Shown: positions 1 through 7,777, counted from the first letter of the stretch. The stretch: 9,097 nt of DNA from a bacterium (GCA_029939815.1 JAOZSF010000056.1:1-9097), one strand, 5' to 3'. The notes: generated by a model from the letters alone, not told the origin. Numbers and translations are program-made.

Positions 1-2393
1 CTTATGTCGATCAAAATGACGGCAGCGGAGGTGTTAATATTACCAAAACCGCTTCTGCAACTACCGACCTTTTACCGCCAACTATTTCCAACGTTTCTGT
101 TGAAGATATAAGCGATATTTCCGCGAGAGTAAACTGGACAACCGATGAACCGACAATCGGCAAAGTGATTTTAAAATCATCCGGCAAGGAATTTTTTTCT
201 AACATTTACGGGACAAACCATTTTGTTACTTTATCAGCTTTATCGACCGGTCTTAAATACGAGTTCAAAATAATAGCGACCGACCTTGTTTCTTTATCAA
301 CGACGAACGATAATTCCGGAAATTACTTTTCTTTTTATACAACATTTTTAATAAATATATGGGAAAATGACGCTGAAAAAGATTACAATAATCTCGCTAA
401 TCAATACGGTTGGAAACGAACTAAAACCGATAATTTGTCAGGGGAATATGCCTGGGCTTTATATTCAGATTATTTCGGATATTTCAGAGACCTCAATGCC
501 TTTCTAGAAACCGACCCTATTTCAATTTACTCTTCGGCTGCTTCATTATCTTTCATCGAAAACATTAAAGTTCTGGATTCCGACAGCTGCTATCTGCAGA
601 TTACTACTAATAACGGGGCTGATTGGATTGATTTAAGACAGCCTGTATCCGGAAATATCGACACAAGAAAAGTTGATATTGTTTTGAATGATTATTTGCC
701 GGGAACTTTTTCTATTCGCTTTGGCTTTCACTCAATTTTTTATTCCGATTTTTCTGATGAGGGATGGTTTATTGATGATATAAAAATCGGGGTTTCTTAT
801 GATTCTGACCTCGTTATTTTTGATACTTCTATTTCCGACACAGTGCCGAACGGAGATAACGATTCTTATCCCGAGTCTGGCGAAACTGTTAAACTCCAAG
901 CACGCTTGTACAACGCATCTGATAAGAACCTGACAAATGTTACTTCTACTTTACTTTGCGATAATACCGATGTAACTATTCTTCAGAACTCTGCAACTTA
1001 CGGTAATATTCCAATAAAAACTTATATGTCTAATTCTACTTTATTTGAAATCGAATTTGATGCTGATATTAATAGCGGAACAGTTATTCCGTTTGTCCTT
1101 TTTTGTACAGGAAATGACGGATTCTCAAAATCAAATACTTTTTTTCTGAACATTCAAAACCTTGATTCAATTACCGGAAAAGTTATTAATAAAAGCTCAG
1201 GGTTAGCTATTACAAACGCTGAAGTCTTTTATAAAAATGATGCTAAAACTTACTCCGTTGCCACAGATCAAAATGGGAATTATAATATTTCAGGGCTGAA
1301 AAACAATTCTTATCAACTTTGGGCAAACGCTTCCGGTTTTCTGAACTCCGCTCTGACTAATATTATCTGCCCGCCGGGAAATTCCAATTTAATTTTTGAA
1401 CTCGGAAACTCTGTTTTAAGTTATGCTCCTTGGGAATTTAACATCGTTCTTACTCAAGGTCTGTCAATCATTGAATACCTCGCCGTCTCAAACATCGGGA
1501 ATGTGAATTTGACCTTTTCTTTCTCGGAAAGTAATACCGCGGCGCTTTCCACAGGATTTGACAGTTCCGGTGAATATAAATGGATTGACAGCGATTCGCC
1601 TGACTGTCCATCGCTTGATTGGGAAGACATAACTTCTGACGGCACAAAAATATATCTTTCAAGTGATAATTCTACGGAAAATATTCCTTTACTGCATGAC
1701 TTCCCTTTTTATAGTCAAAATGTTACCGGAATGAATATCTCCGTTAATGGCGTAGTAATGTTTAATGAGCAGTACAAACGGCTGGCGACAATAGATTATG
1801 CTTTTCCAAATACCATGAATAAACCTTCAAAAAATTGCATTGCTATTTTTTGGAATAATTTCTATCCGAATCTTGGAAGCGATTTTTACTATAAAACTAC
1901 TGACGAAAAAACTGTGATTTCTTATGGAAATATTACTCGCGGAACTCATCTCGGCGCTGACCGCGTTTCTTTTCAAATTATTTTATATCCTAACGGCGAT
2001 TTTAAAATGCAGTATTTGAATATAGCGCCGCAGCTTGGCAATCTTTATACCGTCGGCTGGCAGGGTGAAGATGGGACAAAATATAAAACACTTTCTCATG
2101 ACGAAGATTATCTGAAATCTAATTTTGTCGTTTATGTCGAAAGACAAAACAAATGGTTTGAACCAAATGTTGATTACGGAAAAATTTCTCCGGGAAATGT
2201 TATGAATATTCCGGTCACTTTTGACAGCAGCAGACTCGATGCGGGAATTCATCACGGCGAGCTGAAAATCTCGTCTGATGGAGGGAACGCAACTGTACCG
2301 ATAACTTTTACTGTCATTCCTGAGCCCGGCTATTTACTATTTATTATTTATCAGTTATTATTTATTATCCGGAAATTTAATTCTAAGAATTAA
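1..2393 (+). CDS. Multidomain PEP-CTERM surface protein, 5' end missing (FN3, MAM-like, CarboxypepD_reg-like, nidogen-like)
   Basis: The frame is open from the left edge (first full codon at position 3), giving at least 796 residues to the TAA at 2391-2393. A GTG at 165 is in frame but lies inside a domain and has no ribosome site, so the true start is upstream of the window. Domains, in order: FN3-like at about nt 66-347 (PPTISNV, then VNWTTDEP); a jelly roll like those after M6/immune-inhibitor-type peptidases at 366-791, ending DEGWFIDDIKIG; a beta-sandwich at 795-1154; a carboxypeptidase-regulatory-like fold at 1170-1403 (TGKV, then TDQNGNYNISGL); and a BACON/Ig-like domain split by a nidogen-like insert at about 1578-2144 (HDFPFYSQN, SVNGVVMF, FQIILYPNGDFKMQY). 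The tail has IPEP at 2316-2327, a hydrophobic helix, then Arg-Lys. These domains usually follow a secreted peptidase domain, so the missing N-terminus may be catalytic; this is not visible. Likely exported and processed by exosortase. Confidence 0.9.
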   Translation, partial: YVDQNDGSGGVNITKTASATTDLLPPTISNVSVEDISDISARVNWTTDEPTIGKVILKSSGKEFFSNIYGTNHFVTLSALSTGLKYEFKIIATDLVSLSTTNDNSGNYFSFYTTFLINIWENDAEKDYNNLANQYGWKRTKTDNLSGEYAWALYSDYFGYFRDLNAFLETDPISIYSSAASLSFIENIKVLDSDSCYLQITTNNGADWIDLRQPVSGNIDTRKVDIVLNDYLPGTFSIRFGFHSIFYSDFSDEGWFIDDIKIGVSYDSDLVIFDTSISDTVPNGDNDSYPESGETVKLQARLYNASDKNLTNVTSTLLCDNTDVTILQNSATYGNIPIKTYMSNSTLFEIEFDADINSGTVIPFVLFCTGNDGFSKSNTFFLNIQNLDSITGKVINKSSGLAITNAEVFYKNDAKTYSVATDQNGNYNISGLKNNSYQLWANASGFLNSALTNIICPPGNSNLIFELGNSVLSYAPWEFNIVLTQGLSIIEYLAVSNIGNVNLTFSFSESNTAALSTGFDSSGEYKWIDSDSPDCPSLDWEDITSDGTKIYLSSDNSTENIPLLHDFPFYSQNVTGMNISVNGVVMFNEQYKRLATIDYAFPNTMNKPSKNCIAIFWNNFYPNLGSDFYYKTTDEKTVISYGNITRGTHLGADRVSFQIILYPNGDFKMQYLNIAPQLGNLYTVGWQGEDGTKYKTLSHDEDYLKSNFVVYVERQNKWFEPNVDYGKISPGNVMNIPVTFDSSRLDAGIHHGELKISSDGGNATVPITFTVIPEPGYLLFIIYQLLFIIRKFNSKN
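2331..2365 (+). repeat. Heptanucleotide tandem repeat (TATTTAT) coding the PEP-CTERM helix
   Basis: Five consecutive 7-base units read TATTTAC, TATTTAT, TATTTAT, CAGTTAT, TATTTAT, and a diverged TATCCGG follows. Three units make 21 bases, so the protein shows a 7-residue repeat: YLLFIIY followed by QLLFIIR. This is the whole hydrophobic segment of the sorting tag. Seen directly; the repeat origin of the helix is inference. Confidence 0.85.
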
Positions 2394-2397
2394 ATTT
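2373..2397. repeat. Perfect AT-rich palindrome over the stop codon, possible weak terminator
   Basis: Arms of 12 bases (AAATTTAATTCT and its complement) surround a single A. The palindrome spans the end of the first coding region, including its TAA. It lies between two converging genes, where a bidirectional terminator is expected. However, the stem is almost entirely A-T and no U-tract follows on either strand, so a standard intrinsic terminator is doubtful. Confidence 0.4.
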
Positions 2398-2499
2398 AAA
2401 ATTGGAGGATTATTTCATTAGACTGCACTCCATATCCAAATTTATTTTCCCCCGTGCTTTCCCCGTGGACAAGAAAATTATCTCGCCACTCGTTACTCA
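2394..2499. other. Short convergent intergenic gap with no gene
   Basis: This gap separates the ends of two converging genes. It holds the right edge of the palindrome, an orphan ribosome-site-like GGAGG at about 2404-2408 with no usable start codon behind it, a CCCCGTG direct repeat with an 11-base period (2450-2456 and 2461-2467), and the start of a heptad repeat at 2478. A 62-codon frame from a TTG at 2402 exists, but its sequence looks non-biological and overlaps the peptidase 3' end. Confidence 0.6.
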
Positions 2500-2505
2500 T
2501 CACTC
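2478..2505 (-). repeat. Heptanucleotide tandem repeat (GAGTNNN) at the peptidase stop codon
   Basis: Read on the minus strand, four 7-base units run GAGTGAT, GAGTAAC, GAGTGGC, GAGATAA. The first unit supplies the last codon (GAG, Glu) and the TGA stop of the subtilase gene; the rest lie downstream. The unit differs in sequence from the other heptad repeats of this window but has the same period. Confidence 0.75.
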
Positions 2506-5500
2506 GCGCCTAACCCCAAACATCATTAATAATACAAATAATATTATCGCTCCCGGCTCGGGAATTACTTCTATCGTTAGTTCTGTATAATCCGGTGAGG
2601 CATTTGTAAAATTGCTGCTCATCGATTTGTATTTCAAAACGTAAGTTGTTTCAACTACGTCTTCAAGAATATTGCTCCACGAACCGGCAGAAGGAATTTG
2701 CAGAATTTCGTAATCCGACCAGCCGTAGTTGTTGTCTGTGTAAACATAAGAATTAGCAGCTTTATTTCCTTCAATAATAATGTCATCACTTTCCGGATTA
2801 AAAGACAAGAAGACCGACTCGCCCGAAAAAACATTTGTCGGCGAAATAATTTCCGGCGGGTCAAGCGAAAATGAAACATTGTTTTCTATGCAGCCCATAT
2901 CAACAGTACCGCCAATGATTCTCGCATGACCATAAATATCATTAGTAGTAGTAACTAAATAATTATCGCCGGCATTTATGCACTGCGAAAGCGCTTTAAG
3001 AGAAAAATCACCGGTTTCCGAAGAATTAAACAAAGGATTTAAAGCTATGTTTCCCCCGCCATCATAAGCCGGAGCCGGCAAATTATCAAAACAAGAATAT
3101 TTATAAAATTTTTCTTCGGCTTTATTATCAAAAGTCATAGAACTGTTACCGAAGAAAATAGAATTATAAATTCTAGCAGAAGAATTCATTTCAATAGTTT
3201 GATACGAACTCGGAAAAGTATTTTTAGAAACAGTACAATTTTCCATAATTGCCCCTTCAGTTAATCCAATCAAATCGCCACCGGAATTATTGTAAGTAAT
3301 TAAACAATTTTTAAGTTTTGTTGTAAAAACATAAATACATTTTCCGCCGGTTTGCGAACTGTTAAATTTAATAATTGTATCTTTAATTACAGAATTAGGC
3401 GAATCAGCACTCGCATAAATAGCCGCACCGTGTATCCCGCTGTTTGAAATAATAATACAATTATCAACAACGCTGCCCGGCGAATAATATAGATAAAGTC
3501 CGCCGCCTGATTTACTTCCGGAATTATTATCATAAATAATACAGTTTTTCGCAGAAGCTCCACCTCCAAGATTAACACCGGAACCAAGTTCGTTAGCGCC
3601 ACGCTGAACAGTAAAACCATCAAGCAAAGCTGCTTGTCCGAGCAATTTTATGCACCTGTGTGAACGAGTTCCCTGTATTATAGTTTTTTCAGCTCCATTG
3701 ACACTTTTTAGAATAATATTTGTAGCAATTAGAGAAATCGAAGAAGTATAAGTACCATTCGTAACAAGAACCGTTTCGCCTGCAGCAGCACTTTCAATAG
3801 CAGATTGAATATCGTTAGCCGCTTCTTCCCACGATTTAAACGGAAAGAGATGGCTGCCGGATTTCGAAACGTAATGAATAGAAGAATCGACAACATTCGG
3901 CACAACAATATAACCTATTTTGGTTTCTGTTGAAAAAGAAGCGCCGCCGTCACCAAAATTGTTGCTAACGGTAAGCGAAACATTAAAAATCCCGGTTGAA
4001 GAGTAAACAAAATAAGGGTTTTGGAGCGTGCTGTCAATGGTCCCGTCCCCGTCAAAATCCCACATCCAAAACTGCGGGTAATTAGTTGAAAGGTCGGTAA
4101 ATTCAACCCTGAACGGAGCGTTTGCGGTACGAATATTTGCAGAAAAATCACTTTCAACCGGCGGATTGACATTTAGATAATTTTCCCGCGTTCTTGTATA
4201 AACACCACCAAGACCATTGGAAACAGTTAAGGAAACTGTATGAGTACCAATGCCGTAAGTTATATTTGTTGCACTTAAATTTTCACCTTCCGCATCAATA
4301 ATCCCATCACCGTTAAAATCCCATTGATAAAAAATATTTGAAGAATGTGGTTCGCCAACATAAGTGGTAAAAGTAGCATCAAGATGATTAACCGCCTCAG
4401 TGTACGGAGTAGAAAAACTTGCAACAAACTGCTCATTAGTTTTGTAGAAACTTGATCTTGTTTTGCGTGCATCGTGAGGGTGCATGGGCCAAGCGCTTTC
4501 CAATTGATTAGAAGCAAAACCGGTATCAATAATGTAAAGTTCGGTATTAACCATAATTTTCCCACCGCCGATTACAGAAATTATCTGATTGGAATATCCC
4601 GGAATCGGTTCGATAACCATATCAAGAACTTCCCCGGTGTTTGTAATCTGAAGACCATCAAATCCCGGAACAATAGAACCGTCAAGATTTCTTGCTCTAA
4701 TAATAGTGTTAGTTTGTTTTCCGATACTGTAAACAAATTCCGCTTCTCCATCGTCATCAATATCTTCTATACAAACTTGTGAATAGCAGCTGGCATCAGC
4801 AATAGGAAAATTAGTAAAAGGAGTTCCGTCGCCCTGCCATCCAAATAAACCTACTTTATAAGCACCGAGAAAAACTTCCATATCGCCATCACCGTCAACA
4901 TCAACGAGGCGTGGAGTAGTATGTCTTACAACCCATTTATCACCGGCATCTTGAGGCCAACCGGCAACTTCTGTTCCATCGTGATGATAAGCAAAAACAC
5001 GGTTATCTACGCCACCTAATTTATACCCAAGCACAATAATTTCCATATCACCGTCGCCATCAATATCACCAAGCGCCGGCGGGTCTCCCAAATAGTATCC
5101 GTATGAAGCCATGATAGTAGTTCCAAAATCTTTGCCTTCATGAGTAGTAACATAAATTTTGTCAGGATAATTTTTTGTTTTCCAAATGTTAACCAGTTCA
5201 GGCCATCCGTCATTATCTAAATCACCGGCAGAAGCACGATAAACATAGTGATACTTATTATCTCCATAGTCATTTCCTTTTCTTGTCCAAATCAAAGAAG
5301 TATCACTTTTATAAGCACGTAATTCCGGAGAATCCCATTGTTCTAAATTGGCTTGACAAGGGACAACAATATCAAGAATTCCGTCTTCATCAACATCAAC
5401 AAGAGTAGGAATTTTATAACCTGACGAATCAGTAACAGGCCACCCTGTTTTTATAGTTCCGTCATGCTCAAAAACATAAAGACCGATTTGTCCACCAAGA

Positions 5501-7509
5501 AGCGAAACATCATGAGCGGCAACAAGCTCATTAAACCCATCGCCGTCAACATCTCCGACAGCCACTTCATTGAAGGTCATAGAAGGAGCCGGAGAATTAA
5601 AAAGCCATTTAAGAAAGCCACGATTGTCATAAACATAAATCGTTCCACCTGAAGTAGTTATGAATTCTTTTTTACCATCGTTATTCCAATCGGCAACGGT
5701 AACAGAACTTGGAAATCCGTTATAAACGATAAACGAAACAGTAGTTTCATCTTTCAAAATTCCATCAGCAAAAACTTGAACGAGAACTTCTTCATTACGT
5801 GTTTTTTTGGACATTCCTGTTGAAAGCAAAACAGTTCCTTCAGGAAGGTTTGTAGAAAAATTAGCAGCAATATTACCAATAAAAACTGAAGTTGCAGATA
5901 AAGATATTCCATCAGTCAAATTGCTTACAACCACAGTAACATTTGATAGAGAATAAATCCAGGAACCAAGAGTTATTGATAAATTTGTAGTAGTACCAGC
6001 CCCAATAAATTGCATAGAAAAATCACTAAAAAGAGGCAGTTTGGCTTTTACAAATATAGCGGGTTCATCATAGTTTAACATACTATTAATATTAATTCTT
6101 CCGGAACCGAGTTTATTTATATAGGTAGGATTTCTATCGTCTATATTGTCAGCTGTTGCGGCAATAATTTTTCCGTAAACCCATCCCGGGTGTCCCGGGT
6201 TTTTGGAAGCAAGAATTGCTGCCGCTCCCGCAGCATGCGGTGAAGCCATGCTGGTTCCGTTTGCAAGATAAAGGTTTGTATCAACAATATGAACAAGCGG
6301 GGCATCATCACTATACATATCGGTATTTTTAGCACGAAGCGAAAGAATATCTTTTCCCGGAGCACAAAAATCTATCCAGTCTCCATAATTACTGAAATCC
6401 GCTTTTTTGTCTTTTGATGTGGTTGCTGCAACTGCAAATGAATCAGCATAACCGGCGGGATATAATTTTTGCGTAGTGTCATCGTTCCCCGCTGCGGAAA
6501 TAATCACACATCCTTTTTCAGCCGCGTATTCAATTGCATCCCCCAGCGATTGAATCATTATGTTCAATCCCCAACTGTTATTAATAATTTTTGCCCCGTT
6601 ATCAGCAGCATATTTTAAGGCAAGAGCGCTATCGGAAATATAACCGGCGCCGTCTTTGTTCATAAATTTAAGAGCCATGATTTTTGCGGAAGGGCAAACG
6701 CCGGCAACGCCGATATTGTTATCTGTTTCCGCAGCAATAGTTCCCGCTACATGAGTTCCGTGACCATAATTATCATCAGGTTCACAATCCATATAAAAGA
6801 AATCGTAACCGCGATAATCATCAATATATCCGTTTAAGTCATCATCAATTCCGTTATCGGGAATTTCATTGTTATTGACCCACATTTGATTAGTAATATC
6901 AGGATGAGTGTAATCGACACCGGAATCAATTACCGCGACAATAACTTCATTAGTAGGAAAAGCCGGATTTTCCCATGCTGCATCCCAGTCAATATCTTCA
7001 CCATAATAGCCGCGGGTATTTGTTTGCACGCCATCAATTACGGCAAGATAATACTGTTGAACATTTCTTAAACCCCATTGATCATTAAACCAAGGGTCGT
7101 TTGGGAGGGCTAACGGTTTCACCGGAAAATTCGGTTCTGCGTATTTGACCTCCGGCATCGCATTAAGTTCGTCAATAACTTCGTTAATATTTTCGTCTTC
7201 GGAAACATCAGCAATGTACATATTCTGCAAATTTCTTGCCGCGCTACTCAGCTCACTTGATTGTGCCATTCGCTTCATCGGCGTGTCGGGGAAGAGATGC
7301 TTTAGATTTGTGATTTGACTTTTGACCTTTGACCTTAGACTTTTAACGTTTTCTTCTTCAAAAACAATAATCACTGAAGAAACACCTTCCAAACTTTTTG
7401 ACGTGTAATTTTTAAAAGAACATAAATGTTTAACTTGCGGCTCCGCGAAAGCGATTAAAGTTAAAAGTGAAGCAAGCGGTATAGCGATTTTTTTTATGAA
7501 GATTTGCAT
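2500..7509 (-). CDS. Secreted S8 (subtilisin-like) serine peptidase with FG-GAP propeller, PKD, beta-helix and PEP-CTERM tail
   Basis: Complete, 1669 residues. A signal peptide (residues 1-22, ending AFA) and a propeptide resembling subtilase inhibitors (about 45-130, ending MPEVKYAEPNF) precede the S8 domain (about 135-480). The triad is intact: Asp195 in VIDSGVD, His250 in GHGTHVAG, Ser420 in NGTSMASPH, with oxyanion Asn342 in AAGND. A beta-sandwich follows (about 485-600), then seven D-x-D/N-x-D-G-x-x-D/E calcium motifs starting at 607, 653, 705, 763, 815, 870 and 916, as in a seven-bladed FG-GAP/VCBS propeller. Two PKD domains (about 1025-1115 and 1118-1200; WDFNGDG, WDFDGDG), a right-handed beta-helix (about 1210-1500) and a choice-of-anchor-Q-like end (NPLFN, then SQCINAGD, about 1490-1545) lead to an Ig-like stretch. 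The tag is IPEP at 1649-1652, a helix, then Arg-Arg. Known of the family: hydrolysis of peptide bonds outside the cell. Inferred: envelope or matrix anchoring through exosortase. No Shine-Dalgarno precedes the ATG; the signal peptide supports this start. Confidence 0.97.
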   Translation of the reverse strand: MQIFIKKIAIPLASLLTLIAFAEPQVKHLCSFKNYTSKSLEGVSSVIIVFEEENVKSLRSKVKSQITNLKHLFPDTPMKRMAQSSELSSAARNLQNMYIADVSEDENINEVIDELNAMPEVKYAEPNFPVKPLALPNDPWFNDQWGLRNVQQYYLAVIDGVQTNTRGYYGEDIDWDAAWENPAFPTNEVIVAVIDSGVDYTHPDITNQMWVNNNEIPDNGIDDDLNGYIDDYRGYDFFYMDCEPDDNYGHGTHVAGTIAAETDNNIGVAGVCPSAKIMALKFMNKDGAGYISDSALALKYAADNGAKIINNSWGLNIMIQSLGDAIEYAAEKGCVIISAAGNDDTTQKLYPAGYADSFAVAATTSKDKKADFSNYGDWIDFCAPGKDILSLRAKNTDMYSDDAPLVHIVDTNLYLANGTSMASPHAAGAAAILASKNPGHPGWVYGKIIAATADNIDDRNPTYINKLGSGRININSMLNYDEPAIFVKAKLPLFSDFSMQFIGAGTTTNLSITLGSWIYSLSNVTVVVSNLTDGISLSATSVFIGNIAANFSTNLPEGTVLLSTGMSKKTRNEEVLVQVFADGILKDETTVSFIVYNGFPSSVTVADWNNDGKKEFITTSGGTIYVYDNRGFLKWLFNSPAPSMTFNEVAVGDVDGDGFNELVAAHDVSLLGGQIGLYVFEHDGTIKTGWPVTDSSGYKIPTLVDVDEDGILDIVVPCQANLEQWDSPELRAYKSDTSLIWTRKGNDYGDNKYHYVYRASAGDLDNDGWPELVNIWKTKNYPDKIYVTTHEGKDFGTTIMASYGYYLGDPPALGDIDGDGDMEIIVLGYKLGGVDNRVFAYHHDGTEVAGWPQDAGDKWVVRHTTPRLVDVDGDGDMEVFLGAYKVGLFGWQGDGTPFTNFPIADASCYSQVCIEDIDDDGEAEFVYSIGKQTNTIIRARNLDGSIVPGFDGLQITNTGEVLDMVIEPIPGYSNQIISVIGGGKIMVNTELYIIDTGFASNQLESAWPMHPHDARKTRSSFYKTNEQFVASFSTPYTEAVNHLDATFTTYVGEPHSSNIFYQWDFNGDGIIDAEGENLSATNITYGIGTHTVSLTVSNGLGGVYTRTRENYLNVNPPVESDFSANIRTANAPFRVEFTDLSTNYPQFWMWDFDGDGTIDSTLQNPYFVYSSTGIFNVSLTVSNNFGDGGASFSTETKIGYIVVPNVVDSSIHYVSKSGSHLFPFKSWEEAANDIQSAIESAAAGETVLVTNGTYTSSISLIATNIILKSVNGAEKTIIQGTRSHRCIKLLGQAALLDGFTVQRGANELGSGVNLGGGASAKNCIIYDNNSGSKSGGGLYLYYSPGSVVDNCIIISNSGIHGAAIYASADSPNSVIKDTIIKFNSSQTGGKCIYVFTTKLKNCLITYNNSGGDLIGLTEGAIMENCTVSKNTFPSSYQTIEMNSSARIYNSIFFGNSSMTFDNKAEEKFYKYSCFDNLPAPAYDGGGNIALNPLFNSSETGDFSLKALSQCINAGDNYLVTTTNDIYGHARIIGGTVDMGCIENNVSFSLDPPEIISPTNVFSGESVFLSFNPESDDIIIEGNKAANSYVYTDNNYGWSDYEILQIPSAGSWSNILEDVVETTYVLKYKSMSSNFTNASPDYTELTIEVIPEPGAIILFVLLMMFGVRRE
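7302..7350 (-). repeat. Heptanucleotide tandem repeat (TGACCTT / AAGGTCA) inside the peptidase propeptide
   Basis: On the plus strand, seven 7-base units run TTAGATT, TGTGATT, TGACTTT, TGACCTT, TGACCTT, AGACTTT, TAACGTT. The centre is most regular and the edges have decayed. On the coding strand it gives residues about 54-69, VKSLRSKVKSQITNLK, with VKS recurring after seven residues. The tract lies in the propeptide, between the signal peptide and the catalytic domain, where changes in length and charge are likely tolerated. Confidence 0.8.
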
Positions 7510-7538
7510 ATCAAGAATTTTATATTGGTTATTAATGT

Positions 7539-7552
7539 TAATTCCGGAATTA
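7539..7552. repeat. 14-base perfect palindrome, possible operator of the peptidase promoter
   Basis: TAATTCCGGAATTA reads the same on both strands. It starts at the last base of the proposed minus-strand -10 box and covers the expected transcription start, 30 bases before the peptidase ATG. A dimeric repressor bound there could block initiation. Its role is inference; short palindromes do occur by chance in AT-rich DNA. Confidence 0.4.
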
Positions 7553-7580
7553 TTGTATCATCAAATTAAAATTATTTGAA
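7552..7580 (-). promoter_or_regulatory. Candidate extended -10 promoter for the S8 peptidase gene
   Basis: Read on the minus strand: -35-like TTCAAA (7580-7575, four of six consensus bases), a 17-base spacer, and TGATACAAT (7560-7552), which is an extended -10 with TG one base before TACAAT. Initiation near 7545 would give a leader of about 36 bases without a Shine-Dalgarno sequence. Confidence 0.45.
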
Positions 7581-7627
7581 TAGTAAAAACACGCAAGAAT
7601 ATTGAATAACGGGTAAAAAAACTATAC

Positions 7628-7683
7628 AAAACATGAATTTTTGAATTATATAATAAACAAGAGTCTTGAAATCGACATGTTTT
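7628..7683. repeat. Spaced 8-base inverted repeat
   Basis: AAAACATG (7628-7635) and CATGTTTT (7676-7683) are exact complements 40 bases apart. The right arm lies in the spacer of the proposed upstream plus-strand promoter. It could be a paired operator or chance; the evidence is only the match. Confidence 0.25.
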
Positions 7684-7693
7684 CGGGTATAAT
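7666..7693 (+). promoter_or_regulatory. Candidate sigma-70 promoter P1 for the DNRLRE gene
   Basis: TTGAAA (7666-7671, five of six -35 consensus bases), a 16-base spacer and a perfect TATAAT (7688-7693). This is the best-matching promoter in the intergenic region. Initiation near 7700 would give a leader of nearly 190 bases carrying all three 13-base repeats and the hairpin. Confidence 0.5.
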
Positions 7694-7735
7694 CACCGGT
7701 TTTCTTAAAATATCAGCGCTTTTTTGACATTCTCT

Positions 7736-7764
7736 TTTAAAAACAATTTTGATATTATTATAAT
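7736..7764 (+). promoter_or_regulatory. Candidate promoter P2 for the DNRLRE gene
   Basis: TTTAAA (7736-7741, four of six -35 bases), a 17-base spacer and a perfect TATAAT (7759-7764). Initiation near 7771 would put the hairpin at the extreme 5' end of the transcript. In AT-rich DNA such boxes are common, so P1 is preferred. Confidence 0.35.
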
Positions 7765-7777
7765 GTTGTTTGATTTA

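Noticed and set aside
165..2393. GTG at 165 as the true start of the first protein
   Set aside because: The frame is open upstream to the window edge and the FN3-like domain begins around nt 66, before this codon. No ribosome site precedes it.
2402..2590. 62-codon plus-strand frame from a TTG, preceded by GGAGG-like bases
   Set aside because: The GGAGG lies within its first codons, the start is TTG, and most of it overlaps the conserved 3' end of the peptidase on the other strand. The product shows no protein-like pattern.
5016..5565. Repeated ATC/ACC-rich motifs (CCATCACCGTC and similar) as a CRISPR or DNA repeat
   Set aside because: They are the reverse complement of codons for the recurring Asp-Gly calcium motifs of the propeller; spacing and reading frame follow the protein.
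7724..7764. Perfect TTGACA at 7724-7729 as the -35 box of the TATAAT at 7759
   Set aside because: The spacer would be 29 bases (23 for TATTAT at 7753), far from 16-18. The 16-base TTGAAA-TATAAT pair upstream fits better.
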